A stretch of 64,000 nucleotides of DNA from Azospirillum brasilense (GTDB taxonomy: Bacteria; Pseudomonadota; Alphaproteobacteria; Azospirillales; Azospirillaceae): contig NZ_CP012915.1 of the NCBI RefSeq assembly GCF_001315015.1, positions 434,001 to 498,000 of the forward strand, written 5' to 3'. This document shows, in pieces, positions 56,876 through 64,000 of the stretch. The notes under the pieces were generated by a model that saw nothing but the letters and a program-made list of their open reading frames with translations, had not been told where the DNA came from and made no database searches. Position numbers and translations under genes: made by a program. How positions within the stretch are numbered: the stretch's first letter is position 1; every line of letters begins with the position of its first letter.

Positions 56876-58333
56876 ATGCTCCACCGCCGCCATGCGCCGC
56901 TGTTTGCGGGCTTCGCCGCCATCACCGTGGCCCTGGCCGTCCAGGCCGGCCCCGTGGAAGCGCAGGTGACCGGCGCCGCTCCACCCGCGGTGGCGGCCCC
57001 CACCGCCGTTCCGGGGGGAACTCCGGGAGCGGCGCCTGCGGCGGTTCCGGCGGCGGACCCCTTCACCGTGTCGGGCGTGAAGGTGGACGTCAGCGCCGCC
57101 AACGCCAACGCCGCCCGCGATCAGGCGATCCGCGACGCGCAGGTGAAGGCGTGGGCGGAGCTGTACAAGCGCCTCGTCCCCACCGCCACCAGTGTGCCGC
57201 GGGTGTCGGACATCGAACTCGCCCGGCTGGTCCAGGGCTTCGAGATCGACGACGAGAAGGTGTCGGCCACCCGCTATGTCGGCAGCATCACCGTGCGCTT
57301 CCGTCCCAATTCCGTGCGCGAGACGCTGGCCGGCGGCGGCCAGCAGTATGTCGAGCCGCCGGCCCGGCCTTACGTCATCCTGCCGGTCACCGTCGTGGAC
57401 GGGCGCCCCGTCCTGTGGGAGGACCGCACCGACTGGCGCGAGGCCTGGGAGGGCCGGCAAACCGGTGCCTCGCTGGTGCCGCTGGTCGTTCCGGACGGCG
57501 AGCTGGCCGACATCTCCGCCATCGGCGTGAACGAGGCGCTGTCCGGCGATCCCGAGGCGCTGGCCCGCATCGCCCAGCGCTACAACGCCGGGGGCGTGAT
57601 CGTCGCCAAGACCGATCTGCCGGCGGGCGGTCTGGATCTCGGCCGTCCGCTGGCGGTCGAGGTGACCCATTACACCCCCGACGGCGCGCGGGACCAGCAG
57701 ACGGTCAACGTGAAGGCCGACATGGCCGACCGGGCTGGCGACTTCCTGACCCGCGCGACGACCTTCGTGTCGGCCGCCATCGACGAATCCTACCGCCGCG
57801 ACAACACCGTGGCGAGCGGGCCGGAGCAGTCGACGCTGGTGCGCGTGCCGCTGGCCAGCCTCAACGACTGGGTGGAGACGCGCAAGCGGCTGGGCATGGT
57901 CAACGCCGTGACCCGGACCGACGTGCTGTCGATCAGCCGCTACGAGGCGCTGGTCGCGCTGACCCACCGCGGCGACGTGGAGCGGCTGCGCCAGGCGCTT
58001 GCCCGGCGCGACCTCGGCCTCGCCCGCACCGGGGCGGTCGCGGCACCGGTTCCGGTGCCCGTTCCGGGCCAGCCGCTCCCGCCGGTCGCGCCCACGCCGG
58101 AATGGCAGCTCCAGGTGCTGGCGAAGGGTGCCGGGGCGTCGTCCCTGGCGCAGCCCGCCACCGTTTCGCCTGCGCCCGTTTCGGCCACCACTCCGTCCAG
58201 CTTTTCCCCGGCCGCCGCCCCGCCGTCGGCCTATCCCAGCGTGACGCCGGCCCCGGTCGGTGCGCCGCAGGCCGCGCCGGGGGCTCCACCGCGCATTCTG
58301 GGGACGCTGCCGGCTGGCACGGCCCGTCCGTGA
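56876..58333 (+). CDS. DUF2066 domain protein, secreted
   Basis: A 485-residue protein with a signal peptide (cleavage near VEAQ, residue 30), an Ala/Pro-rich stretch (about 33-60), a folded DUF2066-like middle (VSGVKVDVSAANANAARDQA, RDAQVKAWAELYKRLVP, SATRYVGSITVRFRPNSVRE) and a Pro/Ala-rich C-terminal tail (about 385-485). It occurs in the purM/pgsA-like/perM neighbourhood in Rhodospirillales. Function unknown; likely periplasmic. Divergent from purM. Confidence 0.85.
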   Translation: MLHRRHAPLFAGFAAITVALAVQAGPVEAQVTGAAPPAVAAPTAVPGGTPGAAPAAVPAADPFTVSGVKVDVSAANANAARDQAIRDAQVKAWAELYKRLVPTATSVPRVSDIELARLVQGFEIDDEKVSATRYVGSITVRFRPNSVRETLAGGGQQYVEPPARPYVILPVTVVDGRPVLWEDRTDWREAWEGRQTGASLVPLVVPDGELADISAIGVNEALSGDPEALARIAQRYNAGGVIVAKTDLPAGGLDLGRPLAVEVTHYTPDGARDQQTVNVKADMADRAGDFLTRATTFVSAAIDESYRRDNTVASGPEQSTLVRVPLASLNDWVETRKRLGMVNAVTRTDVLSISRYEALVALTHRGDVERLRQALARRDLGLARTGAVAAPVPVPVPGQPLPPVAPTPEWQLQVLAKGAGASSLAQPATVSPAPVSATTPSSFSPAAAPPSAYPSVTPAPVGAPQAAPGAPPRILGTLPAGTARP

Positions 58334-58435
58334 CGCGGAGGGCGTGACGGAAGGCCGTCCAACGGCGTTACAGACGGGCCGGGACCGACCCCGGAAGGGG
58401 CGGCGGCGTAAGGGACAACGGCAGAAGGCACCGCG

Positions 58436-58996
58436 GTGAGCATCCCGAACATCATCACCTTCGGCCGCATCCTGGTGGTGCCGGTCGCCGTCTATTTTAT
58501 CCTGGCCGGGGAGCTGGGGGTCGCCTTCTGGCTGTTCGTCGGGGCGGGGGTGTCCGACGCCGTGGACGGCGCCGTGGCGCGCATGTTCCGCGCCCGCACC
58601 GTGCTCGGCGCCTATCTCGACCCGATCGCCGACAAGGCGCTGCTGGTCAGCGTCTACGTCTCGCTGGGCCACATCGGCGTGCTGCCGCTGTGGCTGGTCA
58701 TCCTGGTGGTGTTCCGCGACCTCATGATTGTCGGCGGGGTGATGCTGCTCTACACGCTGAAGGAGTCGCTGGCGATGCAGCCGCTCTACGTCAGCAAGAT
58801 CAACACGGCGGTGCAGCTCGCCCTGGCGGCGGCGGTGCTGGCCCCGGCGGGGCTGGGGCTGCCGGAGTTCCACCTGTTCGGATGGGAGCTGGTGCCGCTG
58901 CTGATCTGGGTCTGCGCCGCGACGACGGTGCTGTCGGGGCTCGCCTACGTCTACCGTGGCGGCCTTCTGTTCAGCCGGCACGGAGGGGTGCCGTGA
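58436..58996 (+). CDS. CDP-alcohol phosphatidyltransferase
   Basis: A 186-residue inner-membrane enzyme with the CDP-alcohol phosphotransferase motif DxxDGxxAR...GxxxDxxxD: SDAVDGAVARMFRARTVLGAYLDPIADK. Five or six membrane segments. By length and the NIITFGRILVVPVAVYFI start it is PgsA-like (phosphatidylglycerophosphate synthase), but related cardiolipin synthases share the motif. GTG start with AAGG seven bases upstream. It overlaps the next gene by four bases. Confidence 0.9.
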   Translation: MSIPNIITFGRILVVPVAVYFILAGELGVAFWLFVGAGVSDAVDGAVARMFRARTVLGAYLDPIADKALLVSVYVSLGHIGVLPLWLVILVVFRDLMIVGGVMLLYTLKESLAMQPLYVSKINTAVQLALAAAVLAPAGLGLPEFHLFGWELVPLLIWVCAATTVLSGLAYVYRGGLLFSRHGGVP

Positions 58997-60054
58997 CGGC
59001 GGGCAAGCAGATCCGCTTCTGGTTGATCGGGCTTGGCCTCTTCGTTCTGGCCCTGTGGCTGCTGTCCGGCATGCTGCTGCCCTTCGTGGTCGGGCTGGCG
59101 GTGGCCTATCTGCTCGATCCGGTGGTCGACCGGGTGGAGCGCTGGCGCCTGCCGCGCTGGCTGGCGACGACGCTGGTGCTGCTGTCCTTCGTCCTGGTGC
59201 TGGTGCTGATGGTCCTGCTGCTGCTGCCGCTGGTGCAGTCGCAGGTGTCCCACCTGATCGAGGTGTTGCCCAACTACGCCAACGCCGCGCGCGACCGGCT
59301 GATGCCGATGCTCGACCGGCTGGTCCACCGCCTGTCGCCGGAGGATGTGGAGCGGCTGCGCGGTGCTGCCGGCAACTACGCCGGGGACGTGGTCGGCTGG
59401 GTCGGCCGGGTGCTGAAGCACATCCTGTCCGGCGGGCTGGCGCTGTTCGACGTGCTGTCGGTGATGTTCATCACCCCCATCGTCGCCTTCTACCTGATGC
59501 GCGACTGGGACATCCTGGTTGCCAAGGTGAACGGCTGGCTGCCCCTGCACCACGCCACGACCATCCGGGAGCAGGCGCGTGAGGTCGACGAGACGCTGGC
59601 CGGATTCGTCCGCGGGCAGGCGCTGGTCTGCCTCGTGCTCGGGGTGTTCTACGCGGTGGCGCTGTCGCTGGCCGGGCTGGATTTCGGGCTGGTGATCGGG
59701 CTGATGGCCGGGCTCCTGTCCTTCATCCCCTATGTCGGCTCGCTGTTCGGATTCGTGTCGAGCACCGGGCTGGCCCTGCTGCAGTTCGACGACCCGTGGC
59801 GAATCGCCATCGTCATCGCGATATTCCTGTTCGGGCAGGCGGTGGAGGGCAATGTCCTGACGCCGAAGCTGGTGGGCGAGAAGGTTGGGCTGCACGCGGT
59901 CTGGGTGATCTTCGCCCTGCTGGCCGGCGGGTCGCTGTTCGGTTTCGTCGGGGTTCTGCTGGCGGTTCCGGTGGCGGCGGTGATCGGGGTGCTGACACGC
60001 TTCGCGTTGGGGCGCTATCTTGAGAGCCCCTACTACCGCGGTACCCCCTCCTGA
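58993..60054 (+). CDS. AI-2E family transporter (PerM-like)
   Basis: A 353-residue membrane protein of the AI-2E/PerM family. FVVGLAVAYLLDPVVDRVER near the N-terminus, the long amphipathic region (about 75-155), PIVAFYLMRDWD and LSFIPYVGSLFGF with EGNVLTPKLVGEKVGLHAVWVIFALLAGG-type segments are typical. Family members export signals or act in Na+/H+ and envelope homeostasis; the substrate is open. GTG at 58993 overlaps the upstream stop (GTGA). Confidence 0.9.
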   Translation: MTAGKQIRFWLIGLGLFVLALWLLSGMLLPFVVGLAVAYLLDPVVDRVERWRLPRWLATTLVLLSFVLVLVLMVLLLLPLVQSQVSHLIEVLPNYANAARDRLMPMLDRLVHRLSPEDVERLRGAAGNYAGDVVGWVGRVLKHILSGGLALFDVLSVMFITPIVAFYLMRDWDILVAKVNGWLPLHHATTIREQAREVDETLAGFVRGQALVCLVLGVFYAVALSLAGLDFGLVIGLMAGLLSFIPYVGSLFGFVSSTGLALLQFDDPWRIAIVIAIFLFGQAVEGNVLTPKLVGEKVGLHAVWVIFALLAGGSLFGFVGVLLAVPVAAVIGVLTRFALGRYLESPYYRGTPS

Positions 60055-60081
60055 TGACCCCCGCCTCATGACGCCCGTCCC

Positions 60082-60846
60082 ATGACCTTAGCGGCTCAGA
60101 TACCGCTCGACCTCGGACACCGCGCCGCCATGGGTTGCGAGGATTTCCTCGTGGCGCCCAGCAACGCCGAGGCGGTGGCTTGGCTCGACCGCTGGCCGTC
60201 CTGGCCGGCGCCGGCCCTGACGCTGTACGGGCCGGACGGTTGCGGCAAGACGCATCTGGGCCATGTCTGGCGGGCGCGCAGTCACGCCCCCATCGCCCTG
60301 GGTGAGGCGCTCGACCAGATCGACCCGCACGCCCTGCTGGCCCGCGCCAACGCCGTGGTGGTCGAGGACGCGGACCGGGTGGCCGGCGCGCCGGCGCGGG
60401 AGGAGGCGCTGTTCCACCTCTACAACCTCGCCCGCGACTCGGGCGGGCATCTGCTCCTGCTGTCGCGGCGCCCGCCGTCACGCTGGCGGATGAAGCTGGC
60501 CGACCTGCGCTCCCGCATCAAGGCGGCCCCCGCGGTGGGGGTGGAGGCGCCGGACGACGCCCTGCTCGCCGCCGTGCTGGTCAAGCTGTTCGCCGACCGC
60601 CAGTTGCGGCCGGGCATGGACCTCATCACCTACCTGCTGACGCGGATGGAGCGGTCGCTGGAGGCGGCGGGGCGGGTGGTCGCGGCGCTTGACCGCGCCT
60701 CGCTGGCCGCGCACCGTCCCCTGACCGTGCCGCTGGCCCGCGAGGTGCTGGCCGGTCTGGAGGCCGGGAAGGGAGGAGACGAGGATGGATCTGGGAATCG
60801 CCGGACGCCGCGCCATCGTGTGCGCAGCCAGCAAGGGACTGGGTAA
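60082..60846 (+). CDS. hda: DnaA-regulatory inactivator Hda-like (HdaA)
   Basis: A 254-residue AAA+ DnaA-family protein without the DNA-binding domain. QIPLDLGHRAAMGCEDFLVAPSN is the clamp-binding start (QxxLxL near residues 6-11), YGPDGCGKTHLGHVWR the Walker A, AVVVEDADRV the Walker B and SRWRMKLADLRSRIKAA the box VII-like Arg segment. It recruits the beta clamp to trigger DnaA-ATP hydrolysis after initiation. Its C-terminal 20 residues overlap the next gene by 62 bases; the true conserved end may be earlier. Confidence 0.88.
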   Translation: MTLAAQIPLDLGHRAAMGCEDFLVAPSNAEAVAWLDRWPSWPAPALTLYGPDGCGKTHLGHVWRARSHAPIALGEALDQIDPHALLARANAVVVEDADRVAGAPAREEALFHLYNLARDSGGHLLLLSRRPPSRWRMKLADLRSRIKAAPAVGVEAPDDALLAAVLVKLFADRQLRPGMDLITYLLTRMERSLEAAGRVVAALDRASLAAHRPLTVPLAREVLAGLEAGKGGDEDGSGNRRTPRHRVRSQQGTG

Positions 60847-61564
60847 GGCCTGCGCCCTGGCGCTGGCGCGCGAGGGGGTGGCGGTCACCATCACCGCCCG
60901 CGGCCGCGATCGGCTGGAGGCCGCCGCCGAGGAGATCCGCAAGGAGACCGGCGCCACCGTGACCACCGCCGTCGGCGACATCGCGACGGAGGAGGGGCGC
61001 GCCGCCGCTCTGGCCGCCTGTCCGGAGCCGGACATCCTGGTCAACAACGCGGGCGGCCCGCCGCCGGGCGATTTCCGCGATTGGGAGCGCGACGACTGGG
61101 TCCGCGCCGTCGAGGCCAACATGCTGGCTCCGATCTTCCTCATCAAGGCGACGGTGGACGGCATGATCGACCGCCGATTCGGCCGGATCGTCAACGTCAC
61201 CTCGGCGGCGGTGAAGGCGCCGATCCCCATCCTCGGCCTGTCCAACGGGGCGCGGGCGGGGCTGACCGGCTTCGTCGCTGGGCTGTCGCGCCAGACCGTG
61301 CGCCACAACGTGACGATCAACAACCTGCTGCCCGGCCCCTTCGAGACCGACCGCCTGCGGGCCACCATGGAAGGCGGGGCCAAGGCCAACAACCGCAGCC
61401 TGGACGAGGAGATGGACCTCCGCCGCGCCGGCAACCCGTCGGGCCGCTTCGGCGATCCGGCAGAGTTCGGTGCGGCCTGCGCCTTCCTCTGCTCCGCCCA
61501 TGCCGGCTTCATGACCGGGCAGAACGTCCTGCTGGACGGCGGTGCCTACGCGGGGACGCTATAG
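60785..61564 (+). CDS. Atypical SDR oxidoreductase lacking the YxxxK motif
   Basis: A 259-residue SDR-fold protein with Ala-Ser-rich cofactor loop CAASKGLG (13-20, in place of TGxxxGIG), NNAG (87-90) and Ser140. At the site of catalytic Tyr and Lys the sequence reads SNGAR (153-157), so both are replaced. This SNGARAGLTGF form is seen in a recurring bacterial subgroup (remembered). GGAGGAG is six bases before the ATG, and the start overlaps hda by 62 bases. Whether it still reduces anything is open. Confidence 0.82.
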   Translation: MDLGIAGRRAIVCAASKGLGKACALALAREGVAVTITARGRDRLEAAAEEIRKETGATVTTAVGDIATEEGRAAALAACPEPDILVNNAGGPPPGDFRDWERDDWVRAVEANMLAPIFLIKATVDGMIDRRFGRIVNVTSAAVKAPIPILGLSNGARAGLTGFVAGLSRQTVRHNVTINNLLPGPFETDRLRATMEGGAKANNRSLDEEMDLRRAGNPSGRFGDPAEFGAACAFLCSAHAGFMTGQNVLLDGGAYAGTL

Positions 61565-61582
61565 GGCGCTTGCCGTTGAGGG

Positions 61583-61692
61583 CCTTGCCCCCACCCCGGC
61601 CCTCCCCCGCTTGCGCGGGAGAGGGTGCCTTTCGCGAGGCGGCGGCAGTCCCCTCCACCTCGTAGAGGGGGAGGGTTAGGGAGGGGGCAAGA
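61583..61692. repeat. GC-rich intergenic dyad repeat
   Basis: CCTTGCCCCCACCCCGGCCC on the left and GGGTTAGGGAGGGGGCAAG on the right (61670-61692) frame inner CCCTCCCCCGC/GCGGGAGAGGG-type dyads. Same theme as the elements at 11752, 27112 and 47559. It lies between the SDR and the convergent CYTH-CHAD gene and may terminate both. Confidence 0.65.
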
Positions 61693-61695
61693 CCT

Positions 61696-63303
61696 TCACC
61701 AGAACACTGGCCCGTCGCGGAACGCCTTCCACAGCCCCGGCAGCGCCTTGCGGCGCTTGTCGGCCTGCTTGGCGAGCCAGCGGGCGGTCGCCTCGGCGGC
61801 GGGCCGGTGCTCCGGCCGGTCCGCCGACAGGCGGCGCAACAGGCTGCCGGCCACCGCGACGTCGTGCTCCGCGTCCAGCGCGGCCAGCAGGGCGTCGAGC
61901 GCCGCGATGAAGGGCACCGTCGCGGTTTCGGCGTGGAGGCCGCGGAAGAACTCCGCCGTGTGACGCAGCTTGCGCAGGCGGCGGCGCAGCCGGTCGCGCG
62001 CCGCGGCGTCGGCTTTATCCAGGTCGCGGCCCGCCTTCAGGGCCTTGGCGTGCTGGGCGGTTAGCCAGGGGCCGGACAGCTCGGCCATCGGGCGGTCGAA
62101 CTGGGCGCGGACCTCCGGCGCGGCGCCGGACTGCCATGCACCGTCCTCCAGCCAGGCGCCGAGCGCCAGGATCAGCCCGGTGCAGCGCGGCGACTGGATC
62201 GCCTCGACGGCCGCCAACGCCGGTCCGCGCCGGGCTTCCCGCACCGCGGCGGTCAGCGCGGCGATTGCGTCGGCGGCAGCCTTCTCCGTCGCCGCGAACG
62301 GCGCGATCCCGTGGGACAGCAGCACGTCCCAGTCGCGCGCCGGGCCGAGCTGGCGGGAGACCCGGCGGATGTCGTTTCCGGCGCGGCAGGCGTCCGGCAC
62401 CCCGGCCAGGGGGCGGAACAGACGGATGGCGGTGCGCAGGCGGCGCAGAGCGACGCGCATCTGGTGCAGCCCCTCCACATCGCCGCCGGCCAGGGCGCAG
62501 GCTTCGTTGGCGAGCAGCAGGCGAAGCCCGTGCCGCACGATGTGGCGGTAGGCCTCGGCCACCGTGGAGACCGGGGTGAGGCCCAGCGGCTCCGGCAGGA
62601 CGGGGGCGGGCAGGCGGCCGGTGACGAGACGGTCGCCGATCTCCGCCTTGCTCTCCGTCCCGATGCGTACCGGCACGCGGCGTTGCAGCGTCAGCGCGAG
62701 GTCGAACAAGCGCCCGATGCGGCCCGACTTCAGCTCAAGCTCGACCTCGCTGATCCGGGCGCAGGCGTTGCCGGCGGTGATCTGGCCGTCGTCCACCGCC
62801 ACCTCGATGGAGGTCAGGGCGTCCGGGCGGACGAGCAGGGTGGTGCGCCGGAACTCCGTCGTGAACTGCGGAACCAGCGCCGCCCGCGCGTCCTCCGGCA
62901 CCAGGGCGGCCACGCCCTCGGCGTCGAGGGGCGTCATGTCGGGGGCGGCCGTGGGGATGGCCCAGTCCCATTTCTTGCGGATGGCCACCGCGGCCGAATC
63001 GCCGGGGGTGGCGGCGTTGATGGTCTTCAGCGTCTGCACGAAGCGGTCGCCGTCCTGCCTCACCCGCAAGGCCACGCCCCCCAGAAACAGCCGCCGGTCC
63101 GGCGTGTCGTAATAGACGGTGCGCAGGTTGCGGACGACCGGCGCGCCCTCCGCCTTCTCCTTCAGCGCGGGAAGGTCCGCAACGCGGGGAAGATCGCGCG
63201 GATCGAGATGGAGCTTCATCTCCACCTCGCGCGTAGCGGACACCGTGGCGGACACCGCGGCGGGTGCGCCTGGGGGCGTGTTGTTCTGGGGCGCGGAGGA
63301 CAC
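61696..63303 (-). CDS. CYTH-CHAD domain protein
   Basis: A 535-residue two-domain protein. The N-terminal CYTH domain has the ExExK motif EVEMKLHL and the strand DGRFVQTLKT-like segment (DGDRFVQTLKTI), fitted to bind triphosphate or polyphosphate with a metal; the C-terminal CHAD domain has conserved His/Arg (VEGLHQMRVALRRLRTAIRLF and RLRRRLRKLRHTAEFF) for polyphosphate binding. Many such proteins are inorganic triphosphatases or polyP-associated. GTG at 63303 has AGGAG nine bases upstream; ATG 63360 would add 19 residues without a ribosome-binding site. Confidence 0.88.
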   Translation of the reverse strand: MSSAPQNNTPPGAPAAVSATVSATREVEMKLHLDPRDLPRVADLPALKEKAEGAPVVRNLRTVYYDTPDRRLFLGGVALRVRQDGDRFVQTLKTINAATPGDSAAVAIRKKWDWAIPTAAPDMTPLDAEGVAALVPEDARAALVPQFTTEFRRTTLLVRPDALTSIEVAVDDGQITAGNACARISEVELELKSGRIGRLFDLALTLQRRVPVRIGTESKAEIGDRLVTGRLPAPVLPEPLGLTPVSTVAEAYRHIVRHGLRLLLANEACALAGGDVEGLHQMRVALRRLRTAIRLFRPLAGVPDACRAGNDIRRVSRQLGPARDWDVLLSHGIAPFAATEKAAADAIAALTAAVREARRGPALAAVEAIQSPRCTGLILALGAWLEDGAWQSGAAPEVRAQFDRPMAELSGPWLTAQHAKALKAGRDLDKADAAARDRLRRRLRKLRHTAEFFRGLHAETATVPFIAALDALLAALDAEHDVAVAGSLLRRLSADRPEHRPAAEATARWLAKQADKRRKALPGLWKAFRDGPVFW

Positions 63304-63374
63304 GGGGGGCGACTCCTGCTCGGTTCCGGGCCTGCTCTGGTCAGGGTTGAAATACCCCATTTGGCAAAAGGGCG

Positions 63375-63893
63375 TTAAGAGAGTTTCCGTGGCAGGATGA
63401 AATCGGCCAGCCGTCCCGCCCCGCTGTCCAGGTCGGCCCAGCGGGCCGCTTCGAACAGAATGACGGCGCAGGCACCGGTCGGAAACTTCTCCGCCAGCGC
63501 CGCGCGGTGCCGCTCCTCGCCGCTGCCGGTCAGCTCGCGGGCGAGGTCGTGGAGGTCCGGGTTGTGGGCGACCAGCATCAGCGACGACACGGAGTCGGGC
63601 GCGTCGCGCAGCCGTTCCAGAAGGACCCCGGCGCCGCACAGGTAGAGGCCCCGCTCGCGCTCCACCGGGATGTCCGGCGCGTCCATCACCTCCAGCAGGC
63701 GGTCGGCGGTGTCCGCCGCGCGCCGGGCGGTGGAGCACAGCACCAGCCCGATGCGCGCGCCGCGGTCCTTCAGTTCGTGGCCGACCAGCCGGGCCGCTTT
63801 CCTGCCCCGCGGCGCCAGCGGGCGGTCGTGGTCGTCCAGGGAGGGATCGTCCCACGCGGACTTGCCGTGGCGCATGAGATACAGGGTCTTCAT
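63375..63893 (-). CDS. SixA-like histidine phosphatase
   Basis: A 172-residue branch-2-like histidine phosphatase: LMRHGKSAWDDPSLDDHDRPLAPRG contains the RHG motif, and SSLMLVAHNPDLHDLA supplies the second His. SixA dephosphorylates phosphohistidine domains in phosphorelays; this relative has that length. It starts 15 codons upstream of the CYTH-CHAD gene on the same strand, so a shared transcript is likely. Substrate not provable from sequence. Confidence 0.9.
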   Translation of the reverse strand: MKTLYLMRHGKSAWDDPSLDDHDRPLAPRGRKAARLVGHELKDRGARIGLVLCSTARRAADTADRLLEVMDAPDIPVERERGLYLCGAGVLLERLRDAPDSVSSLMLVAHNPDLHDLARELTGSGEERHRAALAEKFPTGACAVILFEAARWADLDSGAGRLADFILPRKLS

Positions 63894-64000
63894 CGAGGCG
63901 GTCCCTTCCTGTCCGGATCGCGGCCCGGCGGGATGCGCGGGGGGTGCGACTGTTTTCGCAGCGGTATTATCGTGACGGCAGTATTATGCTGTCTGACCCA

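Overview
The window is about 64 kb of GC-rich bacterial chromosome or chromid. Housekeeping gene content and order (yicC-gmk, surA-pdxA, purM-purN, hda, an alphaproteobacterial DUF2066/pgsA-like/PerM block) point to an alphaproteobacterium of the Rhodospirillales. Gene style, many hybrid histidine kinases and GC-rich inverted repeats suggest an Azospirillum-like organism; that genus call is inference.

Region 1 (1-6030) is a carbohydrate or sugar-acid catabolic locus: an Ldh2-type dehydrogenase cut by the window edge, a 2-keto-3-deoxy-fuconate-type SDR, a complete TRAP transporter (DctM, DctQ, DctP), a GntR/FCD regulator and a tagatose/psicose-3-epimerase-like TIM barrel. Two palindromes lie in the divergent gap between dctP and the regulator. 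Region 2 (6030-6530) has no intact gene: a probable IS remnant, a hairpin and a sigma70-like promoter.

Region 3 (6531-17948) is the most interesting block: an IclR-regulated, translationally coupled acyl-CoA operon. It has a thiolase-like protein without the usual nucleophilic Cys, a DUF35 zinc-ribbon protein, a non-catalytic plus a catalytic MaoC-like pair, an enoyl-CoA hydratase, a LIV-type ABC transporter with a permease-ATPase fusion, a PRISE-family enone reductase and an acyl-CoA ligase. The thiolase/DUF35/two-MaoC set matches the parts list of the hydratase-aldolase modules of steroid side-chain degradation (ChsH1/ChsH2/Ltp2; Shy/Sal). It suggests uptake, CoA activation and retro-aldol cleavage of a branched or cyclic carboxylic acid.

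Region 4 (18096-35378) mixes small unknown proteins, a DAO-family flavoprotein, an HNH nuclease, an EnvZ/OmpR-like pair, a hybrid kinase, cold-shock protein, MarR regulator, branched-chain aminotransferase, a HigBA-like toxin-antitoxin pair, uvrB, DUF2336 and MFS proteins, a REC-first kinase and holC.

Region 5 (35450-50724) carries pepA, divergent lptG, surA, pdxA, then an MHYT-PAS hybrid kinase and envelope genes before rsmA, gmk and yicC. The usual neighbours lptF and lptD are absent here. Region 6 (50868-63893) holds ExoD, an ABC-F ATPase, ndk, a small aa3 oxidase subunit IV, purN-purM, DUF2066, a CDP-alcohol phosphatidyltransferase, a PerM transporter, hda, an atypical SDR, a CYTH-CHAD protein and a SixA-like phosphatase. 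I saw no tRNA, rRNA, CRISPR array or intact transposase.
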